The translations under genes were made by a program, and so were the position numbers. A stretch of DNA of 44,164 nucleotides from Candidatus Poribacteria bacterium (lineage in GTDB: Bacteria > Poribacteria > DTPJ01 > WJIO01). The stretch lies in contig WJIO01000173.1 of assembly GCA_014730235.1 (NCBI GenBank), positions 1-44,164 on the forward strand, given 5' to 3'. The notes beneath the pieces were generated by a model that worked only from the letters and a program-made list of their open reading frames with translations, had not been told where the DNA came from and ran no database searches. This document shows, in pieces, positions 25,719 to 33,667 of the stretch (positions are counted from its first letter, which is position 1; each line of letters starts with the position of its first letter).

Positions 25719-25723
25719 TTAAT

Positions 25724-26434
25724 ATGATACCCATAAAGGACACTGTACCATCAAAAACATATCCTTTTGTAACTATCGGTCTGATAGTTATTAACAGCAT
25801 AGTATTCCTTTTTGAGGTATCTCTGGGGGAAGATTTAAACCAATTTTTGATGACGTTTGGCCTTATTCCACTTAGATTTTTTCATCAGATCGAGGTTGGT
25901 AAATATCCAATCAGAAGATTTATCCCATTTTTCACCTCAATGTTTCTTCACGGGGGGTGGCTTCATTTGATCGGAAATATGTGGTATCTATGGATATTTG
26001 GTGATAACGTAGAAGATCGGATGGGGCATTTAAAATATATATTATTTTATGTTTTGTGTGGACTTGCTGCTGGTACTACTCATCTTTTTACCAATGTAAA
26101 TTCAGGAATACCTACAGTTGGGGCCAGCGGTGCTATAGCTGGTGTTATGGGTGCATATATTGTTCTTTATCCCAAAGCGAAAATCTGGACTTTGATACCA
26201 ATCTTTCTTTTTATACAATTTATTGAGATACCCGCTTTTTTGTTTTTGGGTTTCTGGATTTTGATGCAGTTTTTGATAGGCACGTTTTCCCGGTCTGTGG
26301 GACCATCTCAGGGTGGAGTTGCCTGGTGGGCTCACATCGGTGGGTTTGCGGCAGGGGCAATACTGGTATTCCTATTCAAAAAGAGAAAGAAACACGAAGT
26401 AAGAAGGTATGCCGATGAATATCATCCCTGGTAA
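25724..26434 (+). CDS. Rhomboid family intramembrane serine protease
   Basis: A 236-aa six- to seven-TM rhomboid that cuts membrane proteins inside the bilayer. The dyad is S135 (GASGAIAG, 133-140) and H203 (WWAHIGGFAAG). The oxyanion pair H81 and N85 is in HGGWLHLIGNMWYLW. The N-terminus (MIPIKDTVPSKTYPFVTIGL) is the usual short cytosolic lead and TM1. The C-terminal tail is basic (KKRKKHEVRR). The SD is poor (AGG in the MITE duplication) and the MITE ends 13 nt before the ATG, so its expression context may have been changed by insertion. 27 nt separate it from the next membrane protease gene, with a strong GAGGAGG SD for that one, so both may form a proteolysis pair. Confidence 0.95.
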   Translation: MIPIKDTVPSKTYPFVTIGLIVINSIVFLFEVSLGEDLNQFLMTFGLIPLRFFHQIEVGKYPIRRFIPFFTSMFLHGGWLHLIGNMWYLWIFGDNVEDRMGHLKYILFYVLCGLAAGTTHLFTNVNSGIPTVGASGAIAGVMGAYIVLYPKAKIWTLIPIFLFIQFIEIPAFLFLGFWILMQFLIGTFSRSVGPSQGGVAWWAHIGGFAAGAILVFLFKKRKKHEVRRYADEYHPW

Positions 26435-26461
26435 TGTTTTTCTTGAGGAGGTTTAAAGCTT

Positions 26462-27301
26462 ATGTCCTATATCTTTCAGATATTCTGGATATTCGTTATG
26501 TTGGCAATGCTTGTGCCTATAATACAAAGGCGTATGCTTGAAACCAGCAGATTGCGATTCATGAAACGTCTTGAAGGTAAACGCAAAAGTCGTTTCATAG
26601 CCCTTATACATAGACAGGAAACCATGAGGCTTCTGGGTTTTCCCATAATGCGATATATTGATATAGAAGATTCAGAAGAACTAATCAGGGCGATAAATCT
26701 TACTGATGATGACGTTCCCATTGACTTAATCCTGCATACTCCCGGAGGTCTTGTATTGGCTACAGAAAGAATAGCCTGTGCAATAAAAAGACATAAAGCT
26801 AAAGTTACCATATTCATCCCCCATTATGCCATGTCGGGAGGAACGCTGATAGCCCTGGCAGCCGATGAAATAGTAATGGATAAGAGCGCTGTTCTTGGTT
26901 CTGTTGATCCCCAGGTAGGGCAATATCCAGCGGCATCTATACTGAAAGTCATCGAGCAAAAAGGTAAAGACGATATTGACGATGAAACATATATCATGGC
27001 CGATATTGCCAGCAAAGCCATGAAACAGATAAAGGACTGTGTTAAGGAAATTTTAGTCGAAAAGATGGATGAAGAAAAGGCCGAGGAAATTGCCGAAATG
27101 CTTACCAGGGGTGAATGGACTCACGATTATCCTATTACCGTACCCGAAGCCCAAGATATGGGTTTGCCTATTGTGACAGATATGCCCGAAGAAATTTATC
27201 AGTATATGAATCTATTTCCCCAGACCGAACACAGAAGGCCGTCTGTTCAATACATACCTGTTCCATATAAATCACCTGATAAAAATAAAAAAAATCCATG
27301 A
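26462..27301 (+). CDS. SDH-type (ClpP-fold) membrane-anchored serine protease
   Basis: A 279-aa protein of the serine dehydrogenase proteinase (SDH_protease/SppA-like, S49-related) family. One N-terminal TM helix at about 4-20 anchors it. The ClpP/crotonase-type core shows DLILHTPGGLVLATERIA (88-105), then PHYAMSGGTLIALAADEIVM with S125 as nucleophile, and DKSAVLGSVDPQVGQYPA. The C-terminus is basic (KSPDKNKKN). Its usual role is degradation of membrane or misfolded proteins. It sits 27 nt after the rhomboid gene, both acting at membranes. SD GAGGAGG about 9 nt before ATG 26462. It ends just before the pst regulatory region. Confidence 0.88.
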   Translation: MSYIFQIFWIFVMLAMLVPIIQRRMLETSRLRFMKRLEGKRKSRFIALIHRQETMRLLGFPIMRYIDIEDSEELIRAINLTDDDVPIDLILHTPGGLVLATERIACAIKRHKAKVTIFIPHYAMSGGTLIALAADEIVMDKSAVLGSVDPQVGQYPAASILKVIEQKGKDDIDDETYIMADIASKAMKQIKDCVKEILVEKMDEEKAEEIAEMLTRGEWTHDYPITVPEAQDMGLPIVTDMPEEIYQYMNLFPQTEHRRPSVQYIPVPYKSPDKNKKNP

Positions 27302-27327
27302 TAAAACAACAATGCGTTTTCATTCTT

Positions 27328-27360
27328 TTGTAACTTATTCTTAACCAATTCTTAATAAAG
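27328..27360 (+). promoter_or_regulatory. Pho-box-like triple direct repeat upstream of pst
   Basis: Three 11-bp units in tandem: TTGTAACTTAT (27328-27338), TCTTAACCAAT (27339-27349) and TCTTAATAAAG (27350-27360). The CTTAACC core with 11-bp periodicity is the layout of PhoB/PhoP (OmpR-family) boxes, closest to the cyanobacterial CTTAACC type. A -10 TATAAT lies 6 bp after the last unit, so the box occupies the -35 region, as at PhoB-activated promoters. It fits phosphate-starvation control of pstSCAB-phoU. Confidence 0.7.
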
Positions 27361-27366
27361 TATTGT

Positions 27367-27372
27367 TATAAT
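27367..27372 (+). promoter_or_regulatory. -10 element of the pst promoter
   Basis: A perfect TATAAT. No good -35 hexamer lies 17 bp upstream; the Pho-box-like repeat occupies that position, consistent with activator-dependent transcription. Confidence 0.65.
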
Positions 27373-27461
27373 ACCTATGAATTCAAAAGATATTGGTAAA
27401 TTTCCTGTAACCGTTAAAAAATGAGGCAATAAACCAGAAAACACGTTATTTTGGAAAACTG

Positions 27462-27570
27462 TATTCCTGCTTCAAGCTTTTTGAAGAATCTTGAGCAAAA
27501 AGGAATAAGAGTTCCACAGGAATGACAGGACTTAATTTTTAAATACATTCATAGAAAAACAGTGAATACA
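27462..27570. repeat. Repeat copy 7, decayed, in the pst leader
   Basis: ATTCCTGCTTCAAGCTTTTT on the left, and CAGGAATGACAGGACTTAAT then ATAGAAAAACAGTGAATA on the right. The right tail is shared with the copies at 39493-39604 and 43226-43335. The palindrome between is eroded. It lies between the pst promoter and pstS. Confidence 0.6.
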
Positions 27571-27690
27571 GACACAGAAAAACATTAAATAATAATTATT
27601 TTTGGTAAAAATATAGTGATATAGCAATAACCTTATATAAATTGGTTTTCACAGACCAAACCTACAAAAATTTTGAGGGAGGATATCTCA

Positions 27691-28527
27691 ATGTTAAAGA
27701 ATTTGGTAACTAAAAACATTATGCTTATTAGTTTGATGATTTTAAGCATGACTATGACTTCCAGTGTCTTTGGTGATGAAGAGCTTATAATCAACGGTTC
27801 TACTACAGTTCTTCCAATTGCCCAGAAAGTTGCTGAAGTATATATGAAAATGTATCCGGAAGTGAGTATTTCTGTATCTGGTACAGGTTCTGGTGATGGA
27901 ATAAAGGCACTTATTGATGGAACTACTGATATTGCCAACGCTTCAAGGTTCATTAAAGGCAGCGAAATTAACAAGGCTATAGAAAACGGTGTTTTTCCTG
28001 TAGCCCATAGAGTGGCTCTGGATTCCATCGTTCCTGTTATTCATCCCAGTAACACAGTAAATGACCTTACTATGGGACAGCTAAAGGATATTTATACAGG
28101 TAAAATAACTAACTGGAAGGAAGTAGGCGGCCCGGATAAAGAGATTGTTGTTATCTCTCGTGATACCAGTTCAGGTACTTACGAAGTCTGGCATAGTCTT
28201 GTTCTGGAAAAAGAAAGGGTTACTAACAAGGCATCTCTTCTGGCTTCCAATGGTGCAGTTGCAACTGCTATAGCTAATAATGAGCATGCAGTTGGTTATA
28301 TTGGTTTGGGTTATTTAAATAAAGAAGTTAAGATGATTGATGTAAATGGTGTTACTCCTGATGCCGAAACTACCCGGAACGGTAAATATCCAATTGCCAG
28401 AGATCTTTTTATGTTTACAGAAGGCTGGCCAAGAGGTGAAATAATGAATTTCATTAATTTCCTGGTAAGCCCAAAAGGTCAGAAGGTAGTTGGCGAAGTT
28501 AAATATGTACCCATATACAGTATTTAA
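27691..28527 (+). CDS. pstS: Phosphate ABC transporter substrate-binding protein
   Basis: A 278-aa periplasmic phosphate-binding protein. I chose ATG 27691 (GGAGG at 27678-27682, 8 nt away) over the in-frame TTG at 27673. Residues 1-28 are a signal peptide ending SSVFG. Phosphate contacts: NGSTTV (36-41), SGTGSGDG near 63-70, and SRDTSSGTY with R157, S161, G162, T163. Hinge and lobe segments include MGQLKDIYTGKITNWKEVGG (128-147), which is echoed in the PstC loop. The protein has no lipobox, so it is soluble. It heads a pstSCAB-phoU cluster and should be induced by low phosphate through the upstream Pho-box-like repeats. Confidence 0.95.
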   Translation: MLKNLVTKNIMLISLMILSMTMTSSVFGDEELIINGSTTVLPIAQKVAEVYMKMYPEVSISVSGTGSGDGIKALIDGTTDIANASRFIKGSEINKAIENGVFPVAHRVALDSIVPVIHPSNTVNDLTMGQLKDIYTGKITNWKEVGGPDKEIVVISRDTSSGTYEVWHSLVLEKERVTNKASLLASNGAVATAIANNEHAVGYIGLGYLNKEVKMIDVNGVTPDAETTRNGKYPIARDLFMFTEGWPRGEIMNFINFLVSPKGQKVVGEVKYVPIYSI

Positions 28528-28591
28528 AAATACAAGCTTTTACGGGTATGATTTGTTAATAATTAAGAACCAAATATAACAGGAGGAATAG

Positions 28592-28618
28592 TTAAGAGGT
28601 AGAAAAACTACCTCTTAA
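28592..28618 (+). ncRNA. Hairpin between pstS and pstC
   Basis: A perfect 11-bp stem TTAAGAGGTAG/CTACCTCTTAA with an AAAAA loop. An isolated AGGAGG at 28581-28586 precedes it without a start codon. No T-run follows. It may protect the pstS mRNA 3' end or limit read-through, giving more PstS than permease, as is common for binding-protein genes; it also occupies the space between AGGAGG and the pstC ATG. Confidence 0.5.
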
Positions 28619-28632
28619 TGCCTCGATATTGA

Positions 28633-29889
28633 ATGAATATGTCGCGAAAATTTAAAGAAAAATCTATAAGAAATATTTTTCTGGTTTTATCCATAACTGC
28701 CATTGCAACCCTCGCAGGTATAGCGTTCTTTCTTTTCAAAGAAGCAATACCTACCTTTACCAAAAAATATCCTGTATCCATACATATATACGTGCCGGTA
28801 GTTCATCGGGAAAACCAGATATGGAAAAAATCTATAAACAGAGAAAAACTAAAAGATGTATTTTCCGGCAGGATAACCAATTGGGATGAATTGGGTGGCG
28901 AACCCGGAAAGATTAACGTGATTTCGTATGCTGAAAATACCCCTGAAGGTAAAAGATGGATAGAAGAGCTTTTGGAAGGTGATACACTAGCACCTGATGC
29001 TGTAAAAGTAGATAGCGCCAGGGAAATGTCCAGAACTATAATCCGAAATAGGGAAAACTCCATAGGTTTCATGGAAAGGGAGGAAATTGGTAGAGGTCTC
29101 AAGGAATTTCAGTTGGTGACTCGTGTTGGGATTACAGGATTTCTTTTTGGTAGAGATTGGTATCCTCCGCCGAATGAACCGCCTTCGTTTCAAACCTTAC
29201 CAATTGTTCTTGCTTCTATAATTGTAACATTCTTCTCGGCTGTAATAGCCATACCATTGGGTGTTGGTTCTGCTATTTACATGAGTGAAATCGCTCATCC
29301 AAAAACAAACGAAGTACTGAAACCTGTGATAGAATTATTTGCCGCCCTGCCATCGGTTATTATAGGTTTCTTCGGTATGGTGGTTGTTGCGCCGTTCCTA
29401 CAAAGGCGTTTTGGTATACCCAATGGTCTGAATCTGACAAATGCTTCTGTTCTTCTGGCTTTTATGGCTGTTCCTACTATTGCCAGCGTTTCTGAGGATG
29501 CCTTACGCGCAGTTCCGCCAGGTCTTAAGGAGGCATCTTATGCTCTTGGAGCTACAAACTGGGAAACTACGTGGAGAGTCGTATTTCCGGCTGCGCTTTC
29601 CGGTATATCTTCCGCTGTAATACTTGGTTTGGCCCGTTCAATGGGAGAAACTATGGTTGTCCTGATGGTGGCTGGCGGCGCTGCTATGATTCCTACCAGC
29701 TTATTTGATCCAGTTCGTCCCATGACTGCCGCCATTGCCGCTGAAATGGGTGAAGCTCCCAGGGGTGGTATGCATTATCACGCCCTTTTTGCTATTGGGG
29801 TTACCCTGTTTATATTGACCTTCTGCTTTAACCTTCTGGCAGATTTTATTTCAAAGCGATATAGAGAGGCTGGTGAACGTGCAGCATAA
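28633..29889 (+). CDS. pstC: Phosphate ABC transporter permease PstC with PstS-like insertion
   Basis: 418 aa, about 80-100 longer than typical PstC. TM1 at about 14-36; then a periplasmic segment of about 130 aa; then the usual permease from GFLFGRDWYPPP (169-180) with five or more TM helices. The EAA-type loop is around 288-316 (EDALRAVPPGLKEASYALGA). Residues about 70-165 resemble lobe II of PstS: EKLKDVFSGRITNWDELGG aligns with GQLKDIYTGKITNWKEVGG. The phosphate contacts (SRDTSSGTY in PstS) read SYAENTPEG here, so binding is unlikely. Two in-frame ATGs (28633, 28639) are possible and the SD is weak. PstA starts inside its 3' end (17-nt overlap). The insertion is described further under findings. 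Confidence 0.92.
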   Translation: MNMSRKFKEKSIRNIFLVLSITAIATLAGIAFFLFKEAIPTFTKKYPVSIHIYVPVVHRENQIWKKSINREKLKDVFSGRITNWDELGGEPGKINVISYAENTPEGKRWIEELLEGDTLAPDAVKVDSAREMSRTIIRNRENSIGFMEREEIGRGLKEFQLVTRVGITGFLFGRDWYPPPNEPPSFQTLPIVLASIIVTFFSAVIAIPLGVGSAIYMSEIAHPKTNEVLKPVIELFAALPSVIIGFFGMVVVAPFLQRRFGIPNGLNLTNASVLLAFMAVPTIASVSEDALRAVPPGLKEASYALGATNWETTWRVVFPAALSGISSAVILGLARSMGETMVVLMVAGGAAMIPTSLFDPVRPMTAAIAAEMGEAPRGGMHYHALFAIGVTLFILTFCFNLLADFISKRYREAGERAA

Positions 29890-30763
29890 AGACAAAGACA
29901 TAGATAAAGGTCAAAACTGGCGAAAAATACAACAGATAATAGCCCATAATTTAATGCGTCTTACAGGTGTTATACTGGTGAGTGTATTGGCGATTATGCT
30001 GTTATTTGTTTTTGTAAGGGGTATAGGTGCTATAAGCTGGGAATTTCTGACCCAGTTTCCCAGGGATGAAATGACAAAAGGTGGTATATTTCCCTGTATA
30101 GTTGGGACGTTTTACCTGACTATAGGGGCTGTTTTGCTTGCTTTGCCTCTGGGAGTTGCAACGGCAATATACCTATCTGAATACGCCAGAGAAGGTCGAC
30201 TTGTGAATACAATCAGGTTAGGGGTAAATAACCTAGCTGGAGTTCCATCTGTGGTCTTCGGTCTTTTTGGATTATCCCTGTTTGTTGTGACATTTAAATT
30301 TGGTGTATCTATCCTCGCCGGATCTCTGACCCTTGGATTTCTTATACTTCCCGTGATTATAAGGGCTTCGGAGGAGGCTTTGTTATCAGTTCCCCATAGC
30401 TATAGAGAAGCTTCACTAGCTGTAGGTGCTACCAAGTGGCAGACAGTTTATAAGATAGTCCTTCCCAACGCTTTACCGGGAATTTTGACTGGCTCAATTT
30501 TATCTATAGGCCGTGCTGCCGGGGAAACTGCACCAATCATGTTTACCGCTGCGGTTTTCATGACTTTCAAACTACCTGATACGGTTTTTAAACCTGTAAT
30601 GGCTTTACCCTATCATATTTATGTATTGGCAACCGCTGGCACACACATTGAAGAAACTCGTCCTCTTCAATATGGAACAGCACTTATACTTATTGCTCTG
30701 GTTCTGGGTGTAAATCTTTTTGCTATTATACTGAGAAATCACCTACGAAAAAAACGAGGATAA
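29873..30763 (+). CDS. pstA: Phosphate ABC transporter permease PstA
   Basis: A 296-aa permease, starting at GTG 29873 with GAGAGG upstream and overlapping pstC by 17 nt. A second GTG at 29879 is possible. TM helices: about 31-53, 80-105, 120-140, 150-170, 205-225 and 265-290. The EAA loop is visible as EEALLSVPHSYREASLAVGA near 175-194, contacting PstB. No periplasmic insertion, unlike PstC. It forms the transmembrane pair with PstC. Length and order are typical for pstSCAB. Confidence 0.95.
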   Translation: MNVQHKDKDIDKGQNWRKIQQIIAHNLMRLTGVILVSVLAIMLLFVFVRGIGAISWEFLTQFPRDEMTKGGIFPCIVGTFYLTIGAVLLALPLGVATAIYLSEYAREGRLVNTIRLGVNNLAGVPSVVFGLFGLSLFVVTFKFGVSILAGSLTLGFLILPVIIRASEEALLSVPHSYREASLAVGATKWQTVYKIVLPNALPGILTGSILSIGRAAGETAPIMFTAAVFMTFKLPDTVFKPVMALPYHIYVLATAGTHIEETRPLQYGTALILIALVLGVNLFAIILRNHLRKKRG

Positions 30764-30794
30764 TAATCTGTATTAAACAGAAAGCTTCAAAATA

Positions 30795-31562
30795 ATGGAA
30801 TCAAAACAAGAAAAAGTTAAGATGTATTCAAAAGATCTCTCCGTATTCTACAGTGAATTCCAGGCTTTAAAAGAAATCAACATGGAGGTATATGAGAACA
30901 AAGTAACGGCTTTGATCGGTCCTTCAGGCTGTGGCAAATCCACCTATATCCGCAGCTTTAATCGCATGAATGATATTATACCTGGAATAAAAATTACCGG
31001 AAAAATCGTTTTGGATGGAGACAACATATACGAAGAAAATGTTGATGTAGTTGATATAAGAAGGCGTGTTGGTATGGTTTTCCAGAAATCAAATCCGTTT
31101 CCTAAATCCATATACGAAAATATTGCATATGGTCTGAAAATCAACAGGTATCCAAGAGGCGAAATAGCAGATCGGGTAGAAGAAAGTCTTAAGGGAGCGG
31201 CGCTCTGGGATGAAGTAAAAGACCGAATTCATGATTCTGCCCTGATGCTCTCCGGAGGGCAACAACAGAGGCTATGTATTGCAAGGGCTTTGGCCATACA
31301 TCCGGAAGTTATACTTATGGACGAACCTGCTTCCGCCCTTGATCCTATCGCGACGCAAAAGATTGAAGAATTAATAGAGCAGCTTAAAGAGAAGTATACT
31401 ATTGTGATTGTCACTCATAACATGCAACAAGCTGCCCGGGTATCCGATTATACTGCTTTCTTTTATCTTGGTGAGATGATTGAATTTGGTGAGACCAGCA
31501 AAATGTTTACAAATCCCGATAAACAAATGACTGACGAATATATCACAGGAAGGTTCGGATGA
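30795..31562 (+). CDS. pstB: Phosphate ABC transporter ATP-binding protein PstB
   Basis: A 255-aa ABC ATPase. Walker [10 protein letters not shown] (42-50), Q-loop in [11 protein letters not shown] (95-105), signature LSGGQQQRL (152-160), Walker [14 protein letters not shown] from 172, and H-loop in VTHNMQQA. The PFPKS stretch after the Q-loop is typical of PstB. The start is ATG 30795; the SD is unclear. The stop TGA overlaps the phoU start (ATGA at 31559-31562), so translation is coupled. It powers phosphate import with PstC and PstA. Confidence 0.97.
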   Translation: MESKQEKVKMYSKDLSVFYSEFQALKEINMEVYENKVTALIGPSGCGKSTYIRSFNRMNDIIPGIKITGKIVLDGDNIYEENVDVVDIRRRVGMVFQKSNPFPKSIYENIAYGLKINRYPRGEIADRVEESLKGAALWDEVKDRIHDSALMLSGGQQQRLCIARALAIHPEVILMDEPASALDPIATQKIEELIEQLKEKYTIVIVTHNMQQAARVSDYTAFFYLGEMIEFGETSKMFTNPDKQMTDEYITGRFG

Positions 31563-32218
31563 TGCAGAGACATTTTGATGATGAATTAAGAGATTTAAAA
31601 GAAAATCTTGTATGTATGGGTAATGTTGTAGAAGACATGTTTCAAAAAGCCATGGATTCTCTTTTAGAGCGGGAAGAAAAACTCGCACAAGAAGTTATTG
31701 ATAGAGATGATGAGGTAGATAGACTGGAAGTTAAGATAGAAAATATGTCTATCGAATTAATTGTGTTACGCCAACCTGTCGCCTCTGATCTTCGTAAAAT
31801 TATAACTGCCCTTCATATAAACCGTCAACTGGAAAGAATGGGAGACAAAGCTGCTAATATTGCTGAAAGAAGTATAAAGTTACTGGGTTATCCACCTGTT
31901 AAACCCTATGTAGATTTACCCAGAGCCTTTGAAATTGTCAGAAGTATGGTCAGCGATACCCTGGACGCTTATATGAAGTGTGACATTAAACTGGCTATAG
32001 ATGTTATAGAACGGGACGGTAAGGTAGATGAGTTAAGAGATCAGATATTTCGTGAACTACTTACCTACATGCTTGAGGATAGCAAATATATACGGCCTGC
32101 ATTAGAGATTATCCTGGTATCCAGACATATTGAAAGAATTGGTGATCTGGCCACAGATATTTCCGAGGAAATAATATATACGGTACAGGGAGAAATCGTT
32201 AAACACCAATTCGACTGA
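31559..32218 (+). CDS. phoU: Phosphate regulatory protein PhoU
   Basis: A 219-aa all-helical PhoU with two repeated three-helix halves. The metal-cluster motifs are E/D-rich: [16 protein letters not shown] near 46-61 in the first half and [16 protein letters not shown] near 149-164 in the second. [15 protein letters not shown] (about 90-104) and [16 protein letters not shown] (about 190-205) are the matching helix ends. It connects the Pst transporter to the PhoR-type sensor kinase, repressing the regulon when phosphate is plentiful. ATG overlaps the pstB stop. No phoR/phoB genes are in the window. The last gene of the pst unit, it converges on the DUF47 gene 13 bp away. Confidence 0.96.
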   Translation: MMQRHFDDELRDLKENLVCMGNVVEDMFQKAMDSLLEREEKLAQEVIDRDDEVDRLEVKIENMSIELIVLRQPVASDLRKIITALHINRQLERMGDKAANIAERSIKLLGYPPVKPYVDLPRAFEIVRSMVSDTLDAYMKCDIKLAIDVIERDGKVDELRDQIFRELLTYMLEDSKYIRPALEIILVSRHIERIGDLATDISEEIIYTVQGEIVKHQFD

Positions 32219-32231
32219 TAATATTTATAAT

Positions 32232-32873
32232 TTACGTCTGTTTCTTTACGACCAAAGTTTCCAGTATTTCTGCTGCATCTTCAGCCACATCAGTTATCTC
32301 TGCTATTACATCTACTAGATGATTCAGATGTATTTTTCTGGCAAGTTCCAGGTCTTTTGAAAATATCTTACGTGATAATTTAGCTTCCAGAACATCAACC
32401 GATTGTTCAATCCGATGAACTTCCCCCGTTTTATCCCGAATTATGGAAAAATCCCTTGACATATTTAAAACACCTTCCTGAAGAGGTTTGATTATGGATA
32501 CTGATTCTTCAGCTATATTCCGAAAATCATCTATTAGTTCATCAGGAATATCAGGCCGTTGGGCTGTTATCATCTTGCAACAGTTCTGGGCCTGACCAGC
32601 GATTTCGTCTATAATATTTACCAGTTCCATCACATCCACTCTAAAAACAGGCAAAAAAGCCCCCTGGTGAAGCAGATCCGATATACTGCGGCGTATACCA
32701 TCAGCTTCGGATTCTGCTTTGTGAGTTTCTTCGGCATGTGACTCGGCTAAATCCATTTTGTTTTGCAGATATGAATTCAGAGATTTTAACATACTTTGAA
32801 GACATAATTCCACTTTATCAACATGCTCCTCAATCAGGCCTATAACTTTCTTTTCTGTTCCTTTTATCCGCAT
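32232..32873 (-). CDS. DUF47 family PhoU-like protein
   Basis: A 213-aa helical protein of the DUF47 (TIGR00153) family, related to PhoU. The body shows the repeating coiled-coil pattern, for example EETHKAESEADGIRRSIS near 49-66 and DVIAEITDVAEDAAEILE near 187-204. DUF47 genes usually sit beside a low-affinity Pit phosphate permease; none is seen here, and the gene converges tail-to-tail on phoU instead. I chose ATG 32873, preceded by GAGGA at 8 nt, over the in-frame TTG at 32888. It lies 17 nt after the LamG gene stop on the same strand, so it may be co-transcribed with mutL-LamG. Probably a regulator or accessory factor of phosphate uptake. Confidence 0.88.
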   Translation of the reverse strand: MRIKGTEKKVIGLIEEHVDKVELCLQSMLKSLNSYLQNKMDLAESHAEETHKAESEADGIRRSISDLLHQGAFLPVFRVDVMELVNIIDEIAGQAQNCCKMITAQRPDIPDELIDDFRNIAEESVSIIKPLQEGVLNMSRDFSIIRDKTGEVHRIEQSVDVLEAKLSRKIFSKDLELARKIHLNHLVDVIAEITDVAEDAAEILETLVVKKQT

Positions 32874-32890
32874 TGGGATATTCCTCAATA

Positions 32891-33646
32891 TTATGGCAGA
32901 CTATCAGCTTTAATCCTGCCCCATTTTGACGTTAGTTTTCCCCCGGGTTTAACATTATGCAAAACATTCATTACAGCCGCTATTTCAGCTTCTGACAAAG
33001 CTACATTCCATATAGCAACTTCATCATATATACCTTCAAAAAATGGATTCTGACCTCTTCCTAACCATAATACGCTTGTATTTGAGGTTATCTCACCGGA
33101 AAAACTGCTTCTTCTATCCTCTTTACCATCCAGGTAAATTAAAGCATCTCCGGAATCGGCATCATAAGTTGCAGCCACATGATGCCATTCATTCAGAGGA
33201 ACATCGCTTTCGCTGGCAGCCACATTATCACCCCATGCGCCGCCGGCAGTCGTAGCCCGGAACATCATCTTCTTATCGCTTCTTGTCCCGGCTTTGTATG
33301 ATGTTTCCTTGGTAACACCAGTTCCGCCGGCAGTGGAGTAGCTTTTCAGATTAATCCACATGGCAATAGTCAAAGCATTTGTTAGCATAAGGCTTTCGCT
33401 GTCCGGGATTTCCACAAAAGTATCTACACCGTTAAACTCCAACCCACCGCCGAAGATGCCATTAACCCGCTTTATATCACCCTGGAATGTACCATGATTT
33501 TCATTTCCAGAAAGGTCAATTACCTCATCTCCGTTTTCGTCATCAAAAAGATACAATGCTACCATATTTTCATCCTGAATTGCATTGCTTAAAGATACGA
33601 TAAAAGCCAGAATAAATAAACTTACAAAAAATATTTTTGTTGTCAT
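32891..33646 (-). CDS. Secreted LamG/concanavalin-A-like lectin-fold protein with WGRIK tail
   Basis: 251 aa. Signal peptide about 1-22 (KIFFVSLFILAFIVSLSNA), then one LamG jelly-roll (about 27-225): VALYLFDDENGDEVIDLSG, GLEFNGVDTFVEIPDSESL, LTIAMWINLKS, EWHHVAATYDADSGDALIYL and YDEVAIWNVALSEAEI. These are the standard strands of LamG/Pentraxin-like domains that bind carbohydrate. The C-terminal 20 residues, from PGGKLTSKWGRIK, form a tail outside the fold whose WGRIK matches the WGKIK end of the M30-like protein at 39803. SD GGAGGT. It follows mutL by 21 nt. Probably a surface or secreted protein. Confidence 0.85.
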   Translation of the reverse strand: MTTKIFFVSLFILAFIVSLSNAIQDENMVALYLFDDENGDEVIDLSGNENHGTFQGDIKRVNGIFGGGLEFNGVDTFVEIPDSESLMLTNALTIAMWINLKSYSTAGGTGVTKETSYKAGTRSDKKMMFRATTAGGAWGDNVAASESDVPLNEWHHVAATYDADSGDALIYLDGKEDRRSSFSGEITSNTSVLWLGRGQNPFFEGIYDEVAIWNVALSEAEIAAVMNVLHNVKPGGKLTSKWGRIKADSLP

Positions 33647-33667
33647 TTTCTACCTCCTGTAATATGT

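Larger units (their letters stand above)
25347..25723. other. 377-bp gap holding two or three repeat elements
   Basis: It contains a long inverted repeat (25383-25395 with 25450-25462), a relic MITE end (25495-25554) and a complete MITE (25573-25710). No coding region is seen. The rhomboid start follows only 13 bp after the MITE, so any rhomboid promoter lies in or beyond the element. Confidence 0.6.
27302..27690. other. 389-bp pst leader: Pho-box-like promoter, then a decayed repeat
   Basis: It contains the triple 11-bp repeat and -10 at 27328-27372, then about 320 nt of leader before pstS. The leader includes a decayed member of the repeat family at 27462-27570. No coding region is seen. 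The repeat probably inserted between an older promoter and the gene. Confidence 0.6.

Noticed and set aside
27673-27690. Longer pstS start (TTG 27673)
   Set aside because: The SD GAGGGAGG lies inside it and the signal peptide begins at ATG 27691.
32874-32888. Longer DUF47 start (TTG 32888)
   Set aside because: The GAGGA SD lies within it, 8 nt before ATG 32873.
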